This document shows, one piece after another, positions 1-6,139 of a stretch of 12,391 bases of DNA. Under the pieces are notes generated by a model. It was not told the DNA's origin. It searched no databases and worked only from the letters and a program-made list of their open reading frames with translations. Both the position numbers and the translations under genes were made by a program. The stretch lies in assembly GCA_001805655.1 (NCBI GenBank), contig MHGR01000134.1:751-13141 (forward strand). Reading direction: 5' to 3'. This DNA comes from Omnitrophica WOR_2 bacterium RIFCSPHIGHO2_02_FULL_52_10 (GTDB taxonomy: Bacteria; Omnitrophota; Gorgyraeia; Zapsychrales; Zapsychraceae). The number at the start of each line of letters is the position of its first letter. Position 1 is the first letter of the stretch.

Positions 1-1103
1 TCTTTGACATCTTTTTCGGCTCGGAGACCGACCGGGAGACCAACACCCGCGGGATCAACGCGAAATACATCTTTGACCACACGGTCTTCGGCCAGGACAT
101 GAATTTCGTCACTGGGGTAGACTTTTATGACCATGAAAATGACATCAAGGGCAGCGGGACCAATACGGTCGACCTGACCATTTCCAAAGAGGAATTCGGG
201 GTTTACAGCTTTGCCCAATACGAGATGCTCAAGGACGTCTACGTCAGCGGCGGCACCCGTTTCCATAAGGCGGATTACGCTTTCAGCCAGAGGGACGTGG
301 CGGTCGATGAAAAGCAAAGCCCCGGTGAAAGCGTCAACATGTTCGGCATGAAGTGGGACTACGGACAAGGCTCCAACATGCACTTTAATGTCCAGCAGTC
401 GTTCCGCTTCCTGGCGACCGACGAGTGGTACAGCTCCTCGAATTTCCCGGATTTCGGGATCACGCCCAACCTCAACACCAACCTTAAGCAGCAGACCGGG
501 ATCCAGTACGAAGTGGGATTAAAGCATAATTTCCACGATAAGGTCGTGGTGTTCGTGACCCCGTACTGGATGGACCTGAAGAATGAAATCTTTTTTGACC
601 CGGTCAATTTCATCAACAGCAATTACGACAAGACCCGCCGCACCGGGGTGGAGTTCGGGCAGAAGACCGACATCGAGAAGTTTTTTGAGATTGATTTTCT
701 CGATAAATTGGAATTTTTCGCCAACTACACCTACCAGCAGCCGCAGTTTAGGGAAGGCCCGAACGACGGCAAGGACATCCCGATTGTCCCCCGGCATCAG
801 GCCAGCGCGGGGCTCATCACGAAATTCCTGAAGAACTACGAGGTCTCCCTGACCGGGCGGTACGTGGGCTCGCGCTTCGCGATTAACGACACGCTGAACG
901 CGACCTCGCCCATCAAGCCCTACTATGTGATGGACGGGAAAATAGCCTATACCCGGGAGGCGGTCGAGGTCTATCTCGCCGTCAATAACCTCCTGGACGC
1001 GCACTATAACACCTATGTGGCCAAATCGGCCTTCAGCAACGCCAAAGACCTCTATCCCGCGCCGGAGCAGAATTTTATTACCGGTGTGGATATCAAATTT
1101 TAG
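1..1103 (+). CDS. TonB-dependent outer-membrane receptor, C-terminal part (5' truncated by window)
   Basis: The reading frame is open from base 3 with no stop, so the gene enters from outside the window; the first internal ATG is at 99. About 366 residues are visible. They show the alternating aromatic/polar strands of an outer-membrane beta-barrel, with many Tyr-, Phe- and Asn-rich turns (for example near 400-560 and 690-760). A TonB-receptor-like segment gives 'YEVGLKHNF' and then 'TGVEFG', and another gives 'VNNLLDAHYNTYV' close to the end. The protein ends in Phe ('GVDIKF'), the usual C-terminal signal for BAM-dependent barrel insertion. Such receptors import siderophores, corrinoids or glycans using ExbBD/TonB energy. 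The plug domain and TonB box lie outside the window, so the substrate cannot be read. A 29-bp palindrome follows the stop codon, then a PP-loop ATPase gene. Confidence 0.9.
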   Translation, partial: FDIFFGSETDRETNTRGINAKYIFDHTVFGQDMNFVTGVDFYDHENDIKGSGTNTVDLTISKEEFGVYSFAQYEMLKDVYVSGGTRFHKADYAFSQRDVAVDEKQSPGESVNMFGMKWDYGQGSNMHFNVQQSFRFLATDEWYSSSNFPDFGITPNLNTNLKQQTGIQYEVGLKHNFHDKVVVFVTPYWMDLKNEIFFDPVNFINSNYDKTRRTGVEFGQKTDIEKFFEIDFLDKLEFFANYTYQQPQFREGPNDGKDIPIVPRHQASAGLITKFLKNYEVSLTGRYVGSRFAINDTLNATSPIKPYYVMDGKIAYTREAVEVYLAVNNLLDAHYNTYVAKSAFSNAKDLYPAPEQNFITGVDIKF

Positions 1104-1117
1104 ATAAAGGTGTAGGC

Positions 1118-1146
1118 GTAGGGACAGCACATTGTGCTGTCCCTAC
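1118..1146. repeat. Perfect 29-bp palindrome (REP-like), copy 1
   Basis: The left arm GTAGGGACAGCACA (1118-1131) and right arm TGTGCTGTCCCTAC (1133-1146) are exact reverse complements around a single T. A near-identical element lies at 2368-2397. It sits 14 bp after the receptor stop codon. With no T-tract it is not a classical terminator, but a transcript could fold into a 14-bp hairpin that protects the 3' end or slows polymerase. Small intergenic palindromes in several copies are typical of REP/RAYT-mobilised elements; that origin is an inference. Confidence 0.85.
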
Positions 1147-1198
1147 ATGATGCCGGATGGACAAGCCGGCATCGGGAATCAATGGATACCTATTACCT

Positions 1199-1864
1199 AT
1201 GAACAAGGCTATTATGTCATGGAGCGGGGGGAAGGACAGTTCCTTGGCCCTCTATTATGCCCAAAAGAACGGGAACCTGACGATCGTGGCGTTATTAACG
1301 ACGGTGACCGAAGGGTACGACCGGATCAGCATGCACGGGGTCCGGCGTACCCTTTTGGAACAGCAGGCCGCCGCGATCGGCCTTCCGGTGGAAAAAATTT
1401 ATATCACGCAAAAAGCCTCCAATGAGGAATGGGAAGCGAAGATGCACAGGACATTGCTTTACTGGAAAGGGCAGGGGGTCGCATCGGTTGTGATCGGCGA
1501 CATTTTTTTGGAAGACCTCAAAAGGTACCGTGAAGAAAAATTGTCCGAGGTCGATATGACTGGCATCTTTCCGATCTGGAAGCGGGATACAACGGAACTG
1601 GCCCACACGTTCATCGATTTGGGATTTAAGGCCGTGATCACCTGCATTGACTCCCAGGTCCTTCCCCAACAGTTCGCCGGCCGGCCGTTTGACCGGCAGT
1701 TTCTGGCGGACCTGCCCCAAGGGGTCGATCCCTGCGGCGAAAACGGCGAATTCCATACCTTTGTCCATGACGGCCCTATCTTCCGTGTCCCCGTACCCTG
1801 CCGGCCAGGCGAAGTTGTCTTAAGGGACAACCGCTTTTATTTCTGTGATCTCGTTCCTGCGTGA
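1199..1864 (+). CDS. Dph6/COG2102-type PP-loop ATP pyrophosphatase (adenine nucleotide alpha hydrolase superfamily)
   Basis: The protein begins with a short beta-strand and the PP-loop 'SGGKDS' (residues 9-14), which binds the phosphates of ATP. It then shows family landmarks: 'GDIFLEDLKRYRE', 'PIWKRDTTEL', and the C-terminal signature 'DPCGENGEFHTFVHDGP', shared with diphthine-ammonia ligase (Dph6, PF01902). At about 221 aa it is the usual length of the single-domain prokaryotic form. The frame is open from an ATG at 1157, but that start has no SD and adds 14 atypical residues; family members start just before the PP-loop, so ATG 1199 is preferred. Dph6 itself amidates diphthine on EF-2, which bacteria lack, so the bacterial substrate is unknown. 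It presumably adenylates a carboxylate and transfers ammonia. It lies downstream of a TonB receptor, separated by the palindrome. Confidence 0.85.
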   Translation: MNKAIMSWSGGKDSSLALYYAQKNGNLTIVALLTTVTEGYDRISMHGVRRTLLEQQAAAIGLPVEKIYITQKASNEEWEAKMHRTLLYWKGQGVASVVIGDIFLEDLKRYREEKLSEVDMTGIFPIWKRDTTELAHTFIDLGFKAVITCIDSQVLPQQFAGRPFDRQFLADLPQGVDPCGENGEFHTFVHDGPIFRVPVPCRPGEVVLRDNRFYFCDLVPA

Positions 1865-2008
1865 TCTCTGCAGCGTACCAATTGCCACCCCCCTCGCTTT
1901 TCCCGTCCAAACAAAAGGGGACATATGCCCTCAAGCAACAAATCCAGAAAATTAAACCGTGTAACGGGGTATCATTATTCTCAAGACGGATAATTTTGAA
2001 ATTTGACC

Positions 2009-2037
2009 TTGACAGCCGCCGGGAAATAATTTATATT
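2009..2037 (+). promoter_or_regulatory. Strong sigma70-type promoter
   Basis: A perfect -35 hexamer TTGACA (2009-2014) is followed by exactly 17 bp and a -10 hexamer TATATT (2032-2037). This predicts a transcript starting near 2043-2045, just where the first RNA hairpin begins. It is the best promoter match I found in the window and it has no conventional gene directly behind it, which suggests that the product is an RNA or a regulated leader. Confidence 0.75.
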
Positions 2038-2042
2038 TAAGC

Positions 2043-2113
2043 AGGATAGCGCAGGCGTTATCCTTGAAGTAAAGCATTGATGCCCCTTACCGTCTTTGGT
2101 ACGGGGTTTTTTT
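2043..2113 (+). ncRNA. Candidate ~70-nt structured small RNA or 5' leader, unrecognised family
   Basis: The predicted transcript begins with a 9-bp hairpin: AGGATAGCG (2043-2051) pairs with CGTTATCCT (2056-2064), one pair being G-U, around a CAGG tetraloop. A short linker leads to an intrinsic terminator (2083-2113). A second pairing competes with that terminator: GTAA (2069-2072) with TTAC (2087-2090), capped by GCA-TTGA-TGC (2074-2083). The promoter places the 5' end almost at the base of the first hairpin, which is usual for stable sRNAs and attenuated leaders. I do not match it to a known riboswitch class. It may be a free-standing sRNA or a terminator-controlled leader for the micropeptide ORF at 2213. 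Confidence 0.55.
2083..2113 (+). terminator. Intrinsic (Rho-independent) terminator
   Basis: CCCC (2083-2086) pairs with GGGG (2103-2106). After one T/C mismatch, TACC (2088-2091) pairs with GGTA (2098-2101) around a six-base loop. Seven T residues follow directly (2107-2113). GC-rich stem plus immediate T-tract is the classic form. Its left arm is also needed by a competing upstream hairpin, so termination could be conditional. Confidence 0.7.
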
Positions 2114-2212
2114 ATTTGATCGCTTTGTCTGTAGGGACATTGAGGTCCTTTTCCTGGGAGCATTTGCCGGGGGAAGGGCCTTTCTTATTTACCGAAAAGA
2201 AGGGGGGTCGTC

Positions 2213-2320
2213 ATGAAGACCAACGAAGAGCTCCTGGCGCAGCAGATCATGAGATTATTTGTTATTTTGAATGTGAGCCTCTTTGCCCTGTGTATAAGTT
2301 TGATAATCTCCTCTGTTTAG
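2213..2320 (+). CDS. Putative 35-aa single-helix membrane micropeptide
   Basis: A purine-rich SD (AAGGGGGG, 2200-2207) lies 5 nt before ATG 2213, and the frame runs 35 codons to TAG 2318-2320. The N-terminus is short, charged and polar (MKTNEELLAQQ). It is followed by an unbroken hydrophobic stretch of about 22 residues (from about residue 12 to the C-terminal SSV), which would form one transmembrane helix with almost nothing beyond it. There is no signal-peptidase site, so a membrane-anchored peptide is more likely than a secreted one. It lies about 100 bp downstream of the promoter-RNA-terminator module and could be expressed by read-through. Size and topology resemble bacterial micropeptides that modulate membrane complexes, or type I toxins, but no family is recognised. 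A non-coding alternative remains possible. Confidence 0.5.
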   Translation: MKTNEELLAQQIMRLFVILNVSLFALCISLIISSV

Positions 2321-2367
2321 CATCTTATCTCATGTGATCCTGCTTTGCCCCCCAGCCAACCCAATGC

Positions 2368-2397
2368 GTAGGGACAGCACAGTGTGCTGTCCCCTAC
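2368..2397. repeat. 30-bp palindrome (REP-like), copy 2
   Basis: GTAGGGACAGCACA (2368-2381), a central G, and the right arm TGTGCTGTCCC plus TAC (2383-2393 and 2395-2397), with one extra C at 2394. The left arm is identical to that of the element at 1118-1146, and both are preceded by GC, so this is the same repeat family. It sits between the micropeptide ORF and the promoter of the methyltransferase gene. Confidence 0.8.
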
Positions 2398-2443
2398 CTT
2401 CTTCATCAATTCCCCTTCCTCATCCGCCAGGGTAAAGTTTTGC

Positions 2444-2472
2444 TTGTTTAAGACAATACTTCAAGTTAAAAT
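2444..2472 (+). promoter_or_regulatory. Candidate sigma70 promoter for the methyltransferase/TPR pair
   Basis: TTGTTT (2444-2449), a 17-bp spacer and TAAAAT (2467-2472) form a good -35/-10 pair about 60 bp before the ATG at 2535. The sequence from 2480 to 2520 is A/T rich and could hold a second -10. A start near 2479 would leave a leader of about 55 nt. Confidence 0.5.
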
Positions 2473-2534
2473 AGCCGCGAATTAGATTCAATTAATAGTC
2501 TTAATATTAATAAAAACAAGAACGGACGCAATCC

Positions 2535-3146
2535 ATGCAGCCGGCGGCCCCCTATCGCCTTCTTGAGCACCCCCTGATTTACAATATCTCCCAACACATT
2601 ACAGCGCCGGGTTTTCATTTTCTGCTCAAAAAACATTTCCAGGCTATTTTCGGCGAATCCTGCGGTTTAGTTTTGGATGTCGGCTGCGGCCCGCGGCTCA
2701 ATACGCCGGCTCCCCAGGGGGAGGTGTGCGGCGTTGACATCAATTTGGGTTATCTTCGGCAATATTCAGCCGCGCACAACCGGACCGGGGTTTTGGGCTC
2801 GGCCGACGGCATCCCGTTTAAGAATAATGTGTTCAACGAAAGCCGCTGTTTCGGGCTTTTGCATCATTTACCCAGGGAAACGGCCCTGTTAACCGTGCGC
2901 GAAATGATTCGTTGCACAAAAGCGGGCGGTCGTGTTATTATCCTGGATAATGTTTGGCCCCGTAACCCGTATGTGAGGCCTTTGGCCTGGCTGAGCCGCC
3001 GTTTGGACCGCGGCCGGTGGGTGCGCCGGGAAGCGGAATTGGTGCGGTTGGCCGAAGAGGCCCACGCCGGCCCGTGGCAGTCCAGCCGGTTCACGTATAC
3101 CTTCATCGGCCAGGAAGCCCTGGCGCTTACTTTGCGGAAAACTTAA
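2535..3146 (+). CDS. Class I SAM-dependent methyltransferase (Methyltransf_11-like)
   Basis: The protein is 203 aa with the Rossmann-type SAM-binding motif I 'LDVGCGP' at residues 47-53. An acidic residue ends the second strand (D68 in 'VCGVDIN'). The motif-II-like 'SADGIPFKNNVF' runs from residue 89 to 100, followed by 'FGLLHHL' (106-112), and the post-motif 'AGGRVIILDN' is at 130-139. This order matches small-molecule methyltransferases of the UbiE/Methyltransf_11 group. The acceptor substrate cannot be inferred. The segment between motif I and the acidic strand is short, so the fold is compact. The start has little SD complementarity but is the only ATG before motif I. The next gene begins 16 bp after the stop and is probably co-transcribed. 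No membrane segments are seen, so it is cytoplasmic. Confidence 0.85.
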   Translation: MQPAAPYRLLEHPLIYNISQHITAPGFHFLLKKHFQAIFGESCGLVLDVGCGPRLNTPAPQGEVCGVDINLGYLRQYSAAHNRTGVLGSADGIPFKNNVFNESRCFGLLHHLPRETALLTVREMIRCTKAGGRVIILDNVWPRNPYVRPLAWLSRRLDRGRWVRREAELVRLAEEAHAGPWQSSRFTYTFIGQEALALTLRKT

Positions 3147-3162
3147 TATTAAGGAAGGGTAA

Positions 3163-4770
3163 ATGAAAAGAATTTTGGTGATTCTCTCGTGTATCTTATT
3201 TCTTGCCGGCACAGTTGTTTTTTCACCATTGGCTTTCGCTCAAACGGCCAAGGATTATTACCGGAGCGGTTATGATAAATTTCATGAAGGCAATTTTAGC
3301 CAAGCTGTATCCGACTATACGAAAGCCATTGGCCTGGATAAAGATTATAAAGACGCGTATCTGGCGCGCGGGCTTGCCTATGACGAGTTAAATAATTTCG
3401 ACAAATCCATCGAAGATTATACCAGGGTTATCGAGCTCAACAGCTGGGATATGGATGCTTACCGGTCCCGGGGTAATGCCTATGGCAGCCAGGGGAAGTT
3501 TGACCTGGCCATCGCGGATTATACGAAAGCCATCGAAATCAAACCGACCTCTAACGCGTATGATGACCGGGCGATCGCCTATATGAAACAAGGCGATTTT
3601 GAGAAGGCCTATCTTGATTTTGATAAGGCAATTGAGACCAACCCTTTGGATGAGCGGCCGTATTATGACCGCGGTTTAGCCTACAACATGCAAGGAAAGC
3701 CTACCGAAGCTATTGCCGATTACACGAAAATGCTTGAGCTTCAACCCGACAGCCCAAACGGATTGAATAACCGCGGCCTTTCTTACCTTGAGATCGGGGA
3801 AAACGATCAAGCTATTGCCGATTTCAGCCGGGCTATTGAGCTTGTCCCGATAGAGGTTGATCCATTGCATACACCGCCCTATATAGGCCGGGCCAGGGCC
3901 TATCTTAGGAAAGGCGACTATAACAGGGCGCTTAAGGATTGTGATACGGTTTTGAAAGTTTCCCCCGAGGCCCCTAGGGTTGCTCGCTTGCGGAAAAATA
4001 TCATTAGTCTCAGGGGATCCAAACCCGCGAGAGAGGGGGAAATTTTCTACCAGAAAGACGGATTATTTAAAGCCGCCTTGCCCAAAGGCTGGCGATGGAT
4101 GGAAAGCCCGGGCGAAGTTGGCCTCATCAACCCCGAACTCAAGGGGGGAGGTTTGATCAAGTTCTATCCCGATACGACGATCACGGACGCGAATATGGAG
4201 GAAGAGCTTAAAAAAGCCAATCAGATCGTGATCGAATCTTTTGTTAAACCATTCGATGGCATTATCCTCGATGAAAAAGCAACAGAAATAAACGGTATTT
4301 ATGCCCGCCGTCTGGATTTTTCAACTTCGACACCGGTACCGGGGCATACAATTGAGGGAACTTGTATTTCTTTTGAGGGAACTTGTATTTCTTTGTTTCA
4401 GAAAGGGAACGTGTTCACGATTTCTTTTAGAAGTCGAATTCAGGAAGTGAAAGCCGTTCTCGAGAGGATAGTTCAATCGCTGCAGTTTTCTGATGGGCAA
4501 GATTTGAAATCGGCCGAAAGATATGAAGATCAGGGGGCAATTGCTCAAGAAATAAAAACGGAAAAGCTTAAAAAGGAAGAAACTTTCAAGGCGGAAGCAA
4601 ACGAAGCGGGCCCGTATCCGGCAGGGGAAAAGACTCGGGTGACAGTGCTCCTCAAATCCGGGCAAGAGATTACGGGGGAAATCATTGAGCGGACAGAGGG
4701 CTATATCAAACTGATTTTTCATGGCGGCACCGTGACTTTCTACAATGATGAAATCGAAAAGATTGAATAA
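3163..4770 (+). CDS. Exported TPR-repeat protein with C-terminal SH3/Sm-like domain
   Basis: A Sec signal peptide (residues 1-26, basic 'MKR', hydrophobic core, 'AFA|Q' cleavage) points to the periplasm or cell envelope. Residues about 29-270 hold seven tandem 34-residue TPRs with regular 'RGLAY...G.F..AI.DYTKAIEL.P' patterns, which usually serve as a protein-docking scaffold. Residues about 295-442 form a separate alpha/beta domain ('FKAALPKGWRW' start, 'SLQF' end) reminiscent of PsbP/DcrB-like envelope modules; that match is tentative. A charged linker (445-480) leads to a small domain (490-535, 'VTVLLKSGQEITGEIIERTEGYIKL') with an SH3/Sm-like beta pattern. The SD AAGGAAGG lies 4 nt before the ATG. 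An in-frame 21-bp tandem duplication occurs at codons 398-411. The binding partner is unknown. Confidence 0.85.
   Translation: MKRILVILSCILFLAGTVVFSPLAFAQTAKDYYRSGYDKFHEGNFSQAVSDYTKAIGLDKDYKDAYLARGLAYDELNNFDKSIEDYTRVIELNSWDMDAYRSRGNAYGSQGKFDLAIADYTKAIEIKPTSNAYDDRAIAYMKQGDFEKAYLDFDKAIETNPLDERPYYDRGLAYNMQGKPTEAIADYTKMLELQPDSPNGLNNRGLSYLEIGENDQAIADFSRAIELVPIEVDPLHTPPYIGRARAYLRKGDYNRALKDCDTVLKVSPEAPRVARLRKNIISLRGSKPAREGEIFYQKDGLFKAALPKGWRWMESPGEVGLINPELKGGGLIKFYPDTTITDANMEEELKKANQIVIESFVKPFDGIILDEKATEINGIYARRLDFSTSTPVPGHTIEGTCISFEGTCISLFQKGNVFTISFRSRIQEVKAVLERIVQSLQFSDGQDLKSAERYEDQGAIAQEIKTEKLKKEETFKAEANEAGPYPAGEKTRVTVLLKSGQEITGEIIERTEGYIKLIFHGGTVTFYNDEIEKIE
4354..4395 (+). repeat. 21-bp tandem duplication inside the TPR gene
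   Basis: Two adjacent 21-bp units (4354-4374 and 4375-4395) differ only in their last base and encode EGTCISF then EGTCISL. The length keeps the frame, adding seven residues with an extra cysteine. The near identity suggests recent slippage, or less likely an assembly artefact. Confidence 0.9.
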
Positions 4771-5134
4771 TGGATTTTTGAGCGGTTGCGATAAGGGATT
4801 GAATTTCTTTAAGGTTGAAGTTATTGTCTTTGATAGAATGTACGACTTTTTTCAATATATTTTGACTCATTCTTTTTAAAGTAGGGAGGATATTCCCGCG
4901 CGTATCTAACTCAATATATCCTGGGATATGAATGGTAGCTCGGTATCAACCGGGCCCCAGAGCATCCTTAATGAATATTCCCAGTTAGATATGCAGGAAC
5001 AACAATCTTTCTTGAATGGTCCCGCCAGCGGCGGGCCATAAGGAGCTTTGCAAGCTGTCTCTCTACAAAAATTCGGTTTAGAAATGGGTTCCAGTTTAAC
5101 ATAATCCTCTGCACTCTTATATGGAGTAAAGATA
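4771..5134. other. Intergenic region with small hairpins, no convincing gene
   Basis: The 364-bp gap between the TPR gene and the sugar cluster holds a palindrome ATATCC-TG-GGATAT (4916-4929), a GC hairpin CCCGCC-AGC-GGCGGG (5021-5035), and a 9-bp inverted repeat TATCTAACT/AGTTAGATA (4903-4911 and 4983-4991). An SD-like AGGGAGGA (4883-4890) is followed by no start codon in a usable frame. A 37-codon ATG frame (4928-5041) is possible but weak. I see no terminator with a T-tract and no clear promoter for the downstream cluster. Confidence 0.5.
4928..5041 (+). CDS. Doubtful 37-codon ORF or degraded gene fragment
   Basis: The ATG at 4928 opens 37 codons with coding-like composition (Ser, Gln, Asn, Gly; for example 'SILNEYSQLDMQEQQSFLNG') and ends at TAA 5039-5041. 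The same frame then continues for 20 more sense codons to a TAA at 5102, as if one stop had interrupted a longer protein. The SD is poor, and the ATG overlaps a palindrome. It could be a relic of a longer gene, a short peptide, or chance. Confidence 0.2.
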   Translation: MNGSSVSTGPQSILNEYSQLDMQEQQSFLNGPASGGP

Positions 5135-5149
5135 ATGCCAGGAGATATC

Positions 5150-6139
5150 ATGGTAGAGGTAAACAATAGCAGGATTCTGATTACGGGGGGAGCCGGTTTT
5201 GTGGGCTCCACCATCATCGATCAACTCTTGCAGGCGGGCGCCAAGAAAATTGTCATCATCGATAATTTTGTCCGGGGCAACAAGGAGAACCTCAAAGGCG
5301 TCCTGACCTCCGGCAAGGTCAAATTGGTGGAAGGCGATATCCGGGACCGGGATTTGGTGGATGACCTTTTAAAAGGCATGGATTTTTGTTTCCACTTGGC
5401 GGCGCTGCGCATCACCAGGTGCGTTGAATACCCGCGGGAGGCGTTTGAGGTGATGTACACCGGCACATTTAATATCCTGCAGTCCTGCGTTGCGCATAAA
5501 ATCAAGAAACTGGTCATGGCGTCGTCGGCCTCCGTTTACGGTCAGGCCGATACCTTCCCGACCACGGAGCAACAACATCCCTACAACAACCGCACGCTGT
5601 ACGGGGCCGCCAAAATGGCCAATGAATTGATGTGCCGCTCGTTCCAGCACATGTACGGCCTGCATTATAACGCGGTGCGGTATTTCAATGTGTACGGCCC
5701 GCGCATGGACAGCACCGGCAAATACACGGAAGTCCTGATCCGCTGGTACCGTTTGATCAAGGAAGGCAAGCGGCCCAGGATTTTCGGGGACGGCCGGCAG
5801 GCCATGGATTTCGTTTACATCGATGACATCGCCCGCGCCACGATCCTCGCCTTGACGGCGGATGTCGATAACGAGGTCTTTAACGTCGCTTCGGGGGTGG
5901 AAACCTCCATAGAGAGGCTGTGTTATTTATTGCTCGAGGTCATGGAGTCGGATTTAAAACCGGAATTCATTCCCGTCCCCGATGAGCGCAAGTCCGTGGA
6001 GGTGATGCGGCGGCTGGGGGACACGACGAAGGCCAAGAAATTAATCGGATTTGAAGCAAAAGTCGATCTCAAGCAAGGCTTGCGGGAGCTGGTCAAATGG
6101 CTGGACACTCAAGAGAAACTGATTTTGCAAAGCGCCTGA
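5150..6139 (+). CDS. NAD-dependent sugar-nucleotide epimerase/dehydratase (extended SDR)
   Basis: The protein (329 aa from ATG 5150) starts with the dinucleotide-binding motif 'GGAGFVG' (residues 13-19), and D38 at the end of the second strand favours NAD over NADP. The catalytic set is visible: 'SSASVYG' (125-131) and the Tyr-x3-Lys motif 'YGAAK' (Y151, K155). 'VRYFNVYGPRMD' and 'DFVYIDDIARA' are substrate-domain hallmarks of UDP/GDP-sugar epimerases such as GalE/WbpP. Exact sugar specificity cannot be read. ATG 5150 has AGGAG five bases upstream; ATG 5135 in the same frame also has GGAG eight bases upstream and would add MPGDI, so either start is possible. The 3' end overlaps the aminotransferase gene by 43 bp, pointing to translational coupling as the first gene of the sugar cluster. 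Confidence 0.87.
   Translation: MVEVNNSRILITGGAGFVGSTIIDQLLQAGAKKIVIIDNFVRGNKENLKGVLTSGKVKLVEGDIRDRDLVDDLLKGMDFCFHLAALRITRCVEYPREAFEVMYTGTFNILQSCVAHKIKKLVMASSASVYGQADTFPTTEQQHPYNNRTLYGAAKMANELMCRSFQHMYGLHYNAVRYFNVYGPRMDSTGKYTEVLIRWYRLIKEGKRPRIFGDGRQAMDFVYIDDIARATILALTADVDNEVFNVASGVETSIERLCYLLLEVMESDLKPEFIPVPDERKSVEVMRRLGDTTKAKKLIGFEAKVDLKQGLRELVKWLDTQEKLILQSA

Noticed and set aside
1199..1864. Diphthamide synthase acting on elongation factor 2
   Set aside because: Sequence signatures match the family, but the genome context is bacterial, where EF-2 diphthamide does not occur; only the family-level activity is kept.
2043..2113. Fluoride, preQ1 or c-di-GMP riboswitch
   Set aside because: The conserved core sequences I know for these classes are not present; only the general hairpin-terminator form is shared.
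2077..2337. 86-codon plus-strand frame starting at TTG 2077
   Set aside because: It starts inside the terminator hairpin, has no ribosome site and erratic composition, and overlaps the much better 35-codon ATG frame at 2213 in another phase.
4906..5217. 103-codon minus-strand frame across the gap before the epimerase
   Set aside because: Its first third is antisense to the epimerase start; the rest has unusual Cys/Trp/Pro content derived from hairpins, and it has no recognisable motif.
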